The notes beneath the pieces are model-generated. The model saw nothing but the letters and a program-made list of their open reading frames with translations. It was not told the DNA's origin and made no database searches. A stretch of 27,435 bases of DNA, taken from contig JAFGFR010000305.1 in assembly GCA_016930955.1 (NCBI GenBank), forward strand, positions 1-27,435. The letters are read 5' to 3'. Below are positions 15,588-23,993 of this stretch, in pieces (within the stretch, counting starts at the first letter, position 1; each line of letters starts with the position of its first letter). The stretch comes from Victivallales bacterium (lineage in GTDB: Bacteria; Verrucomicrobiota; Lentisphaeria; Victivallales; JAADHT01). The translations under genes were made by a program, and so were the position numbers.

Positions 15588-17159
15588 TCACGGGCTGATC
15601 TTTGCTAAAAGGCGCTTGCCCATGCCGCCGTCACGAAGGCGGTAGTCCCTCAAATCCTCATTGCAGAAGCCCGGATCACCGAATTCACTGTTCATGTCAA
15701 GCCCGAACTGATGCTGCCAGTCGTCAAGGGAGTGAAACCCCGGGAAAATATGCTTGTCCCTGGAGCTGAAGAACAGGTTGTGATCTGATTCGTTCGCATG
15801 GGCATATTGCGGCTGGTAGTCGAGGTGATACTCAAGATAGCCGTTGTTGCACATGATGTTGTGGTGGATGTGATTGCGGTCCATGAAGTACTGTTCGGGT
15901 TCGTTGTCACGCCGGAGACTGCCCCGTTGACGAGGGTGCCAGCGCATGTAGATGCCGTACTGTTCGTTGCCCACGCACACGTTGCCCGCAATCTCTGAAT
16001 CCGCGCACAACTGCACGAGTATCCCAGAACCGCACCATGTGTCAAAGCGGTTGTGGTAGCACAGGTTGCGCAGGACTTTCAGCCGCTCGGATATCTCTAT
16101 CATTATCCCGCTGTGCCAGTTGAATCCACACTCGCAGTCCTCGATTGAACAATCGGCCACATCAATATCATACCAGATGCCAGGTCCGTAGTTGTAGAAC
16201 GCCTTGTGACGCCTGATGACCGTGTTGCGGGCATAGCAGAACTTCAGTCCCCCCGCTTCCCACAATTGTGGATATCCTTTGCAGTTGTTCCAGTTGCCCT
16301 CGTTGTCCTCGAAGATCACATTGTCTATAAATGCCGCACCGTATCCCAGCTGCCCCATGTGATGGACCACATTGCGGCGCAGCACATGATCTGCGCCGTT
16401 GAAGCCCACACCCGAGCCGTTGCCCCAGCAGAGCTCGCAGTCCTCGATCAGCCACCCGCGGATGTTTTCGCGCTCGCGCTTCTTAGCCTCAGGGTCTGCC
16501 GCACTCGGCTTGCCTGTCGTCAACATGCCATGCTGTGCGTAGTTGGCGCTATGCATGAACGTCAAGCCCTGTACCGCGATGTACGCTTGACTGGCACCAT
16601 CGAATACATTTGGGCGAACACTGATTTCGGTAAGATGCCCGTTGGGATCCAAACTGCGGGAATCCGTCATGAGGTAGATGTCGCGTCCTTCGCCGTGCAC
16701 ACAGAACGATCCCGCAACAAGAGAGTCAAGCGAGGGGACATGCCTCACGATCTCGCCGTCGAGGAAGAGCTGCTCGAGTCGGAAGATAAAGGCAGGGAAG
16801 GTCTTGTATCCGCTGCCTTTCCACGGACGGTATGCGGAGCACGGTTCTTGAACTTCAGGATAGGATTGAGCACATTTCCAGATACAACCCTCGATATTCG
16901 TCCAACCTGACACGATGTCGCTTCCCTTAATAACCGGCTTGTCTCCGTCTGCCGCCTTGAACGTGATACGCCGAGCCTCGCTTTCACCCGAATGTGCCAG
17001 GACGACTCGTTCGCGGTAAGTCCCTGCGTGAATGATGATTTCATCGCCTGCCCTGGCAACGGCCACAGATTCGGATATAGTTGCAAAAGGATTTTTCTCG
17101 GAGCCATCGCCTTTCCGAGGCAGCGCACTCACTTGGTTGTCTACATGAAATAAACTCAC
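15588..17159 (-). CDS. Right-handed parallel beta-helix protein, possible carbohydrate-active enzyme
   Basis: The 523-residue protein begins with a DUF1565-like segment (GDGSEKNPFATISE, about 17-30; then a GDEIIIHAGTYRE rung, 38-50) and continues with many repeated rungs rich in N, G, H and V, such as IEDCELCWGNGSG. That pattern indicates a beta-helix of the pectate lyase/polysaccharide lyase or glycosidase fold. No catalytic set was recognised, so activity and substrate are open. The GTG start at 17159 has a perfect AGGAGG at 17165-17170, five bases upstream. Unlike most such proteins it has no signal peptide from this start, so it is predicted cytoplasmic. Its upstream region holds repeat copy C. 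It is about 170 bases from the nucleoside transporter gene and may be transcribed independently. Confidence 0.8.
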   Translation of the reverse strand: MSLFHVDNQVSALPRKGDGSEKNPFATISESVAVARAGDEIIIHAGTYRERVVLAHSGESEARRITFKAADGDKPVIKGSDIVSGWTNIEGCIWKCAQSYPEVQEPCSAYRPWKGSGYKTFPAFIFRLEQLFLDGEIVRHVPSLDSLVAGSFCVHGEGRDIYLMTDSRSLDPNGHLTEISVRPNVFDGASQAYIAVQGLTFMHSANYAQHGMLTTGKPSAADPEAKKRERENIRGWLIEDCELCWGNGSGVGFNGADHVLRRNVVHHMGQLGYGAAFIDNVIFEDNEGNWNNCKGYPQLWEAGGLKFCYARNTVIRRHKAFYNYGPGIWYDIDVADCSIEDCECGFNWHSGIMIEISERLKVLRNLCYHNRFDTWCGSGILVQLCADSEIAGNVCVGNEQYGIYMRWHPRQRGSLRRDNEPEQYFMDRNHIHHNIMCNNGYLEYHLDYQPQYAHANESDHNLFFSSRDKHIFPGFHSLDDWQHQFGLDMNSEFGDPGFCNEDLRDYRLRDGGMGKRLLAKISP

Positions 17160-17177
17160 AATGTCCTCCTAGTGATA

Positions 17178-17269
17178 GAGCTAAATTCAAAACTACCTAC
17201 AATACAGGCAGAAAAATGAAAAACTAAGGACGAAGCGCGAAAAATGCCGGATTTTTTTGGGATTGGCTC
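17178..17269 (+). repeat. Repeat family 1, copy C (diverged interior)
   Basis: The left end GAGCTAAATTCAAAACTACC differs from the left end of copy E at three positions, and the right end ATTGGCTC is exact. The interior is AT-rich and lacks the GC core of the other copies. It includes a small AAAAAT/ATTTTT hairpin with a GCCGG loop. The element sits directly upstream of the beta-helix gene's ribosome binding site. Confidence 0.6.
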
Positions 17270-17333
17270 GCCAAATTAACCCCTGAATCAAAGCCTTCCG
17301 CAATGTTGTGCATGATCGAACCGATAAACGCGG

Positions 17334-18581
17334 CTATATCAGTATACCGGCGACCGCGCCGGTGAGCATGGTGGCTAAAACGCCAGCCACGACAGACCAT
17401 GCACCGAGCGAGAGTATCTCCCCTTCCCTCTCGGGAGCCATAGTCCTCAGGCCAGCAAGCATTATGCCAAGACTTGCGAAGTTCGCAAAACCGCACATGG
17501 CGTATGTCATCAATATTCTGCTCCGCTCGGAAAGCACGCCATCGGGAAGTTGAGCCATGTCAACGTAGGCAATCAGCTCGTTCAACACAATCTTGGTGCC
17601 CATGAGCTGCCCTGCAATCCGCGCCTCGCCCCAAGGTACACCGACAAGCCATACTGCCGGGGAGAGCAGCCATCCCAGAATCCTCTGCAGTGTCAAGCCC
17701 CCCTCGACAGGAAGCAGCCCCAGAAGCATGTTGAGCAACGACACCAGAGCCACCATCACGATCAGCATGGCGATGATGTTTATCAGCAGCCTTACACCTG
17801 AGTCCACGCCCTTTGCCAGGGCATCCATGGTGCTGTCGGCATGCATTTCGGGGACGAATCCCTGCATGGGGCAGGCCAGGCCGCCTTGTCCGGGGATTAT
17901 GATCTGCGAGACCATTATAGCCGCCGGGGCGCTGATCACAGAGGCGACGAGAATATGCCCGAGCGCGTCGGGCACGACACCGCCGAGAATCGAGCCATAG
18001 AGGAACATCACGGTACCGGCGACGGTGGCCATCCCGGTGGTCATGAGCGTGAATATCTCGGACCTGGTCATTTTCGCGAGGTATGGTCTTATCATCAGCG
18101 GCGACTCGACCATGCCGACAAATATGTTCGCGGCGACTCCAAGCCCCAGCGCTCCGCTTATCCCTGTAGCCTTGCGTAGCAGAAATGAAATCATCCCGAC
18201 CACGGCAGGCAGCACTCGCCAGTAGAACAGCACCGATGTTATCGCGCTGATCACCAGAATCAGCGGGAGAGCTTGAAATGCAAGTATGAAAGTTGAGCCG
18301 GGGTCCGTCACTTCAAACGGTGTCTTTCCGCCCCCGAGATACCCGAAGGCGAAGCTTGTCCCATCGGATGTTGCCTCCTGCAGCCCCCCGGCAACCCTGT
18401 TCAACATCAGGAACCCCCTGCCGAATACCGGGACGCGCAAGAACAAAAAGCCAATAGCCAGCTGCAGCACTGCACATGATCCAGCCACCCTGAAGTCAAT
18501 GCCGCGCCGATTTCTGCTAATCAGACAAGCCAGCGACACCAGCACAATGAAGCCTATCGCGCTCTGGAACCTCCCGGGCAT
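17334..18581 (-). CDS. Concentrative nucleoside transporter (CNT/NupC family)
   Basis: This 415-residue inner-membrane protein would import nucleosides with Na+ or H+. The C-terminal ribose-side residues expected from the Vibrio CNT structure are present: Glu319 in VPWGEA, and Phe365, Asn367 and Ser370 in CGFANFAS. In the base-recognition loop the usual GQTE is GMVE (156-159), so Gln and Thr are replaced and base preference may differ. Start ATG 18581 lies 16 bases after the hisC stop and is preceded by AAGGGAAAG; an in-frame ATG at 18623 would overlap hisC. The two genes are probably cotranscribed, without an obvious functional link. Confidence 0.9.
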   Translation of the reverse strand: MPGRFQSAIGFIVLVSLACLISRNRRGIDFRVAGSCAVLQLAIGFLFLRVPVFGRGFLMLNRVAGGLQEATSDGTSFAFGYLGGGKTPFEVTDPGSTFILAFQALPLILVISAITSVLFYWRVLPAVVGMISFLLRKATGISGALGLGVAANIFVGMVESPLMIRPYLAKMTRSEIFTLMTTGMATVAGTVMFLYGSILGGVVPDALGHILVASVISAPAAIMVSQIIIPGQGGLACPMQGFVPEMHADSTMDALAKGVDSGVRLLINIIAMLIVMVALVSLLNMLLGLLPVEGGLTLQRILGWLLSPAVWLVGVPWGEARIAGQLMGTKIVLNELIAYVDMAQLPDGVLSERSRILMTYAMCGFANFASLGIMLAGLRTMAPEREGEILSLGAWSVVAGVLATMLTGAVAGILI

Positions 18582-18597
18582 CTCGCTTTCCCTTGGG

Positions 18598-19650
18598 TTA
18601 AAACATTTTTTGTATTGTGGCAAGCAAATCCCGTGTCTGCTCCCCTGTGCCGATGCTTATCCTCACGAACCTCCCGGTAGCCGGGCCGGGGAAATAACGC
18701 ACCAGTATCCCCGAATCCTTCAGGTCGCGGTAGAGCTTCTCCGCCTCGCCCCCCGGAGGGGACGCGAATATAAAGTTCGCCTGCGAGGGGACAACATCGA
18801 AACCCAGCCCCGACAATGCAGACGACAGCGACTCGCGGGTGCCGCGGATCTTCATCACGCCTTCGGCCAGATATTCCCGGTCGCCAAGCGCTGCGGTGGC
18901 AATCAACTGGGGCAGCAGGCCGACATTGTAGGAGTCCTTCACCTTCATCATCCCAGAGACAAGCCCCTCGGACCCGAGCGCGAAACCCAGACGCAGGCCC
19001 GCAAGGGAATAGCTCTTGGACAACGTCCTGCATATCAACACGTTAAGGTGTTCAGAAACCAAATCAATGCAGTTGTCGTCCGCGAAGTCCGCATAGGCCT
19101 CGTCTATCAGCACTATCCCCGGGAAATCGGCGCAGAATTTTGACACGTCGTCTTTCGGGAAGGAGTTCCCCGTGGGCGCGTTTGGCCTTGCCAGAAAAAC
19201 CATGCGGGAGCCAGATACATTTTTTGCGAAATCCGCAGGCAGCGAGAAATCTTTCTCAAGAGGGACGGCCCGGCACTCGGCTCCCTGGATCGCCGCCAGG
19301 ACAGGATACAGCGAGTATGAAGGTTCCAGGGTGGAAAGTGTCTCGCCCTCTCCGACAAAACAACGCGTCGCTATCGTCAATATGTCGTCAGACCCGTTGC
19401 CCACCAGGACATTCTCCATCCTTAGCCCGTAGACACCGGCTATGGCTTTGCGGAGTTCGCGGCACTCAGGGTCGGGATAGAGCCTCAGTGCCGCAGGGTC
19501 GGCCTCGTTGAGCGCCTTGGCGGCCATCGGGCTCGGTGGGTAGGGGTTCTCGTTGGTGTTGAGCTTTATCCACCCGCCGGCACGCCTCGGCTGTTCACCG
19601 GGAGCATAGCCTTCCATCTTATCTATCGCGTCTCTGAAATATTTTTGCAT
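18598..19650 (-). CDS. hisC: Histidinol-phosphate aminotransferase
   Basis: The 350-residue fold-type I PLP enzyme has LNTNENPYPPSP (30-41), the Asn in RPNAPTG (157), Asp183 in IDEAY, the PLP lysine Lys212 in TLSKSYSLAGLR, and the C-terminal Arg in GRFVRISIG. It converts imidazole acetol phosphate to histidinol phosphate in histidine synthesis. Related enzymes can act on aromatic amino acids, but the sequence fits HisC best. ATG 19650 gives the usual family N-terminus. TTG at 19656 is slightly better placed after GAGAG, and an upstream ATG at 19716 adds residues without family resemblance. No other his genes are near. Confidence 0.92.
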   Translation of the reverse strand: MQKYFRDAIDKMEGYAPGEQPRRAGGWIKLNTNENPYPPSPMAAKALNEADPAALRLYPDPECRELRKAIAGVYGLRMENVLVGNGSDDILTIATRCFVGEGETLSTLEPSYSLYPVLAAIQGAECRAVPLEKDFSLPADFAKNVSGSRMVFLARPNAPTGNSFPKDDVSKFCADFPGIVLIDEAYADFADDNCIDLVSEHLNVLICRTLSKSYSLAGLRLGFALGSEGLVSGMMKVKDSYNVGLLPQLIATAALGDREYLAEGVMKIRGTRESLSSALSGLGFDVVPSQANFIFASPPGGEAEKLYRDLKDSGILVRYFPGPATGRFVRISIGTGEQTRDLLATIQKMF

Positions 19651-19740
19651 GCCCAACTTATCTCTCTGCAATGACACAGTTTTCCTGCATGGCAAGGTCT
19701 GAAGAACACATGCCATTCAAGCTCGAGTCTGCCGCAATAT

Positions 19741-20238
19741 TCACTTATCTCCTTCCTCGTCGGTCTCATCACCCTTCTTTTCTTTATCCCTTTCTTTCCT
19801 CTTCTCTATCTCGTCCACATTGACATCGAACTTGCTCGCCCCGCCGGCATAGGCATCCAGCCTGTCTATCTTTCTCTGCATCTCGTCAATACGGTTCTGC
19901 AAAGATCTCTTCTTGGCACCGCTGACAGCCTTCCCGAGATGCGCCTTGTAGCTCTCCAGCTTCTTCACGAAAGGCTCCTTGCGCTTATCAAGCTCCCTCG
20001 ACCTCTGATCCTTTATCTCATCTATCTTTGCCTGCAATTCCTCCCTTTTCTTCTCGTCCTCGGTCCTTTCGAGCCTCTTCTCGTAATACTCGATCTTCTG
20101 GTTGTAGCTCGAGAAAGGGTTTGCCTCCTGACCAGCATTCAAAAGGAAAGGTGACAGCATGACAAGCAGGCAGATCGCCTTTCCCGCCGCAGGCAGCAGG
20201 AAACACTTTCCAGAATTCAATATGCGATAGCTCTCCAT
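19741..20238 (-). CDS. Secreted coiled-coil protein of unknown function
   Basis: The 165-residue product starts with a basic stretch followed by a hydrophobic core (about 21-34) and a likely signal-peptidase site near AG-QEA (about 36-39). The remaining part is highly charged, with heptad-like K, E, R and L/I spacing over most of 45-125. A lysine/glutamate-rich tail (about 145-165) ends the protein. It would be a periplasmic or surface-associated helical protein. No family was recognised. The gene lies about 90 bases upstream of hisC on the same strand; a link to hisC is not implied. Confidence 0.65.
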   Translation of the reverse strand: MESYRILNSGKCFLLPAAGKAICLLVMLSPFLLNAGQEANPFSSYNQKIEYYEKRLERTEDEKKREELQAKIDEIKDQRSRELDKRKEPFVKKLESYKAHLGKAVSGAKKRSLQNRIDEMQRKIDRLDAYAGGASKFDVNVDEIEKRKERDKEKKGDETDEEGDK

Positions 20239-20289
20239 TTCGTTAATCTATCCCCTTGAAGGAACCAAAGCAAGCAATGTTGCGCCTAT

Positions 20290-20340
20290 GACCCAATTTC
20301 AAAACCCTTCGTGAACCGCGTTGGGGGCGCAGGCGCGGTG
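20290..20340 (+). repeat. Repeat family 1, copy D (truncated)
   Basis: GACCCAATTTCAAAAC begins the match, followed by GTGAACCGCGTTGGG and GGCGCAGGCGCGG, as in copies B and E. The similarity stops at about 20340 and no right inverted end follows. It lies between the coiled-coil gene and the AT-rich methyltransferase gene. Confidence 0.7.
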
Positions 20341-20372
20341 GATCAAGCAGTTATGCCCACACCCCGGATCGG

Positions 20373-20403
20373 CGTGGCCTCGCATCCAAAATAACAGGCC
20401 ACG
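20373..20403. other. Perfect eight-base hairpin
   Basis: CGTGGCCT and AGGCCACG form a GC-rich stem with a loop of 15 bases. No T run follows on either strand, so it is not a standard terminator. It lies 30 bases after repeat copy D and could be part of a larger decayed element. Confidence 0.35.
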
Positions 20404-20618
20404 TCGTCATGTATTTCTTGCGCGTCCAACGCTCAGGAGAAATGGCATCCCCTCCGTCCGTGTTCATTGGCCATTCCGGAACCTTGGCGCACCGGGAAAA
20501 CATGAAGAGGTTCGTTTTTACTCTTTCAATGTTTGATATTATACCAGACGCATGTACAGTGTAGCGGAATTCGATACTTGATCACTATGTGGGCGCACAG
20601 ATCACGAGCTAAACTTTT

Positions 20619-21476
20619 ATGTCTGATAAATTCACAGCACCTTGCAGTCGGTATTACGGGTGTCAGGGGAATGACCTCCGATTGTATTCCCGGGATGACG
20701 GGAAAGTTGATTTTGTGGAATGTGCCTCCTGCGGTTTGATCTGGCGGGATTTGACTTCCTGTGCCGACGAGAGAACGTTCGATGAAGTTTACTTTCAGAA
20801 CAAAGGTTATGATAAGAAGTGGGAACATAAGGTATTGAAGTCACATTTGCTCCTGAACATTTTGGAAAAGTTCTGTGTTCCCGGTAAAATTTTAGATGTC
20901 GGGCCGGGATTGGGATACAACATGTTCGCAGCGCGACAAAGAGGTTGGCAGGTTGAAGGGCTGGATGTAAGTGATTTTGTAATAAAATCTTTGGAATCAA
21001 AAGACCTCATCGTTCATAAAGGGGATATTTTTGACCTTAAACATGGTGATTATGATGTTGTTTTCATGAAGCACGTGCTGGAGCATTATCAAGATCCTTT
21101 CGCGGCTTTGAATCACGTCGGCAGCCTACTAAAACAAAACGGGCTGATTCTTGTAATGGTCCCCAACTCAGAACATAGGAAAGCCCAAAAGTTACGGAAC
21201 AAATATAAATTCTATTCTCACAAGGAAAATGGTATAGAACATTACGTTTATTTTAATAAAAAAACATTGAGAGACATTTTAGAGTTCTCAGGATTTGCAA
21301 TTTTACAGGAAGACTATCCATTCTTTGACAAAGGGAAAAATTCCCTAGGCTGTTTGCTCAGCAGATTATTTAGAAGATGGTCATCCCGGCTTCGGCTGAA
21401 CCAGGAATTACTGGTTATCGCCGGCCAACGCCAAGGCTCGGGCCAGGCAAACATGCAGCACTTTGAACCTAAATGA
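20619..21476 (+). CDS. SAM-dependent class I methyltransferase with N-terminal zinc-ribbon-like segment
   Basis: The 285-residue protein has motif I LDVGPGLGYNMFA (about 92-104) with the acidic motif II residue in GLDVS, and a post-motif segment FMKHVLEH typical of Methyltransf_11/23 enzymes. The N-terminus has Cys pairs (C9 and C15, then CASC at about 36-39) that recall the zinc ribbon preceding many sugar- or surface-modifying methyltransferases. The substrate is not predictable; nucleotide sugars or glycans are common in this group. The gene is far richer in A and T than its neighbours, about 28 percent GC by hand over 21181-21300, which suggests recent transfer. Its TGA lies within repeat family 2. 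No clear ribosome binding site precedes ATG 20619. Confidence 0.82.
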   Translation: MSDKFTAPCSRYYGCQGNDLRLYSRDDGKVDFVECASCGLIWRDLTSCADERTFDEVYFQNKGYDKKWEHKVLKSHLLLNILEKFCVPGKILDVGPGLGYNMFAARQRGWQVEGLDVSDFVIKSLESKDLIVHKGDIFDLKHGDYDVVFMKHVLEHYQDPFAALNHVGSLLKQNGLILVMVPNSEHRKAQKLRNKYKFYSHKENGIEHYVYFNKKTLRDILEFSGFAILQEDYPFFDKGKNSLGCLLSRLFRRWSSRLRLNQELLVIAGQRQGSGQANMQHFEPK

Positions 21477-21529
21477 AGCAGTTGAATCTCAAAAATGACA
21501 GTTAATATATTTGCACACAACGCTTTAAG
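21466..21529 (+). repeat. Repeat family 2, copy 2
   Basis: It shares CTAAATGAAGCAGTT, AATCTCAAAAAT and ACAACGCTTTAAG with copy 1 at 15479-15534 in the same order and orientation. It has eight additional AT bases in the middle. The methyltransferase TGA (21474-21476) and, on the opposite strand, the GH95 TAA (21525-21527) are both within it. Confidence 0.8.
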
Positions 21530-23891
21530 GATAGATCCAGAGTGTCGCCTCTTCCCCTGGCTCCAAGGTCAGTTCCACGTAGGCTTTCCCCAGCCTGCTC
21601 TTCTTGCAGGCGCAGTTCGCGTGCTTGATGTCGCGGGCATGGAATGGCAGTTTCACTTCCACGGCCTGTTTAGTCCTCGAGCGAAGCCTGGCCTTGAAGC
21701 ATTTTGACCCCGACCACTCGATGCATAGGCTTATCCCTCCTCTGCACTGGATATTTTCTGCCTTGCCTTCACTCCATTTGGCCGGGAGAGCCGGCAGCAG
21801 CTTGATCAGTCCGGGGACCGAGAAGACAAGCATCTCCAGCACTGCGGCCGCTACCCCGAGATTGGCATCTATCTGGAAGGGGGGCTGCATGTCCCAATAA
21901 AGACTGAGCCCCTGAGAGCGCCAGTCGTTGTGATAGGTGAACAGGTTCTGTCCGAGGGATGAACGGCAGATCAGCTCGATGCACTCGAGCGCACGGTCGC
22001 CACGGCATAGCCTTGAAAACACATTGGCCATCTTGGCAAATGACCAACCTGTCTGAGACGTGAGCCCGACAACAAGGCGTTTCTCGATCGCGACCTCGAA
22101 GGCCTTGAAAAGCTCCTTGTTTTTCTCCTCGTATATCTCGATTCCAGGGAAAAGCGGATATATGTGGCTCATGTGCCTGTGATGATAGTTGTCCTTCAGG
22201 CCAGGATAGAGCCATTCCCTCACTGCGCCGTCATCGTTGATTTCATATTCTGGTAATTTTGCAAGCATTGATTCCCATCTGCACACTCCTTCGTTCTCGA
22301 TGTCCAGCAGCCTGCATGCCGCGCACAGGTTCGTCAGCAGCTCCTTTGCGACGGCGATGTCCATAGTGGCATTTATGCTCAGCAGGCATTCCTTGTTTCC
22401 AGTTGGACAGTTTTCAGGCGAAAGAGACGGGGAGAACATCAACTTGCCGTTCTTGTCCTCAGTCACGAAATCCTCATAGAATATGGCGGCCTCCTTCATG
22501 AAGGGGACCGCACGCTCTTTCAAAAACTCCACATCCCCGGTGTATAGGTAAAAATCATAGAAAAGCTGTGCAAGCCAGGCAGCCCCGGCTGTCCAGGCAG
22601 TCCATATGTTCGGGGCGTAAATTAGCCCGTGCGTGGTCTGTGCTATCGGCACCATGGCTCCCCTGCATCCGTAGGTCAGCCTCGCATTCGCCCTGTAATC
22701 CTCCAGCATGGACTGATAATAGTCGAAATAGGGGATGGCGAGCTCAGGCATGTTGCCTGGAAGTGCCTGCCAGTAATTCATCTGGATGTTTATGTCGTTG
22801 TGGTAGTCCGATGCCCATGCGGGGTTGTAGTCGCCATTCCACACGCCCTGCAGGTTGGCAGGAAGACCACCCGGACGAGAGCTCGATATCAGCAGATAAC
22901 GTCCATAATTGAAGAGCTTGAGTATCAGCTCCGTCGGGACCTCGCCGTCATAGCTGTCCAGCAGGAGCTGTTCGTTGGAAAGCATCTCAGCTCCCGTGTC
23001 CCCCAGCTCAAGGGTCATGCTATTGAAAATTTTCCCGTGGATGGCCGTATGGGCGGAAAGGAGTTTCTTGTAATCTCTCGACTCGTGTTTGAGTTCTTTG
23101 CGGAGCCTTCTAAGCGCCGATGAAGCAGTTTCAAACACGAAGACCTTCACAGTCAGCATCAGCTTGTCCGCATTCTTCACCTTTGCCTTGCCATCGGCAT
23201 ATGAGATTTGCCCTCCTGTGGCTCTGATGTTTCCGACAGCGCCGAAGGAGGCGCGATTCTCATACTCGGCTATGAAGGCCAGGGTTTTATTCCCTGCCGA
23301 TGACTTGCATTTGAATGGGATAACAAGTCCTGCTGTTTTTGTCCCGGCCATGGAAGATACCTTTTCAACCGCATGTGCCGAAAACCAGATGTCACAGTTC
23401 AGCGAACCCTTTCTTGATGCCGTCATCTCGAGAACAACAGTGTCGCATTCCCTTGACACGAACAGCCTGCGTTTGAAATCCTTCCCGTCGTCTTTCCAGG
23501 AAACGCATGACTCGCCGGTCTCAAAATCCAGTGTCCTTCTGTAGCTCTTGAATGCGCCGGCAGTCCAGTTGTCTATCTTGATGTCCATGAGTGGCTGATA
23601 CGGCGCCGGGCGTGAATCTCCCTCGAGGCCCTCTGCAAGTCTCTTCGAAAAAAAATCCAGAGCCTCGATGTATTTCCCCTTTGAGAGCATATCCCGGTAT
23701 CTCGCCAGATGACGGCTGGAGTCATGGACGACTGGCCTTGGTTTCGGCAAAAACAGCTTCTCGTGATTCAGTGTTATGCATTCATTCCTTATATTCCCGT
23801 GTACCAATGCGCCGATCGAGCCGTTTCCGCATGGAGTCGCGTCTTCCCATCTGACTGCCGGAAACTTGTTCAACATGCCCTTTGCGATCAT
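21525..23891 (-). CDS. Glycoside hydrolase family 95 enzyme, alpha-L-fucosidase-like
   Basis: The 788-residue protein follows the GH95 layout: an N-terminal beta sandwich opening with WEDATPCGNGSIGALV, an (alpha/alpha)6 barrel and a C-terminal beta domain. Conserved text includes INIQMNYWQALPGN (about 367-380), SPSLSPEN with the probable general acid Glu493, and PPFQIDANLG with Asp675. GH95 members are inverting 1,2-alpha-L-fucosidases or alpha-L-galactosidases. By alignment with the Bifidobacterium enzyme from memory, the first Asn of its Asn-Ile-Asn active-site trio is Asp366 here. ATG 23891 is supported by AGGAGG at 23896-23901; no signal peptide follows, so the enzyme seems cytoplasmic and would act on imported oligosaccharides. 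Copy E separates it from bioA. Confidence 0.9.
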   Translation of the reverse strand: MIAKGMLNKFPAVRWEDATPCGNGSIGALVHGNIRNECITLNHEKLFLPKPRPVVHDSSRHLARYRDMLSKGKYIEALDFFSKRLAEGLEGDSRPAPYQPLMDIKIDNWTAGAFKSYRRTLDFETGESCVSWKDDGKDFKRRLFVSRECDTVVLEMTASRKGSLNCDIWFSAHAVEKVSSMAGTKTAGLVIPFKCKSSAGNKTLAFIAEYENRASFGAVGNIRATGGQISYADGKAKVKNADKLMLTVKVFVFETASSALRRLRKELKHESRDYKKLLSAHTAIHGKIFNSMTLELGDTGAEMLSNEQLLLDSYDGEVPTELILKLFNYGRYLLISSSRPGGLPANLQGVWNGDYNPAWASDYHNDINIQMNYWQALPGNMPELAIPYFDYYQSMLEDYRANARLTYGCRGAMVPIAQTTHGLIYAPNIWTAWTAGAAWLAQLFYDFYLYTGDVEFLKERAVPFMKEAAIFYEDFVTEDKNGKLMFSPSLSPENCPTGNKECLLSINATMDIAVAKELLTNLCAACRLLDIENEGVCRWESMLAKLPEYEINDDGAVREWLYPGLKDNYHHRHMSHIYPLFPGIEIYEEKNKELFKAFEVAIEKRLVVGLTSQTGWSFAKMANVFSRLCRGDRALECIELICRSSLGQNLFTYHNDWRSQGLSLYWDMQPPFQIDANLGVAAAVLEMLVFSVPGLIKLLPALPAKWSEGKAENIQCRGGISLCIEWSGSKCFKARLRSRTKQAVEVKLPFHARDIKHANCACKKSRLGKAYVELTLEPGEEATLWIYP

Positions 23892-23993
23892 AAGTCCTCC
23901 TTTTCCTGTCAAAATTATCATCTGCACCGGAACAGGATGCTCCGGGCTCATTTTATATCCCCATCGTCTACCAACAGCAAATCTTAAGTTTCT

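Larger units (their letters stand above)
20239..20618. other. Intergenic region before the methyltransferase gene
   Basis: This 380-base stretch contains the truncated repeat copy D (20290-20340) and a perfect eight-base hairpin (CGTGGCCT at 20373-20380, AGGCCACG at 20396-20403). A TATTAT sequence at 20537-20542 could be a -10 element for the downstream gene, but no good -35 was found at normal spacing. No convincing small gene was seen. Confidence 0.45.
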
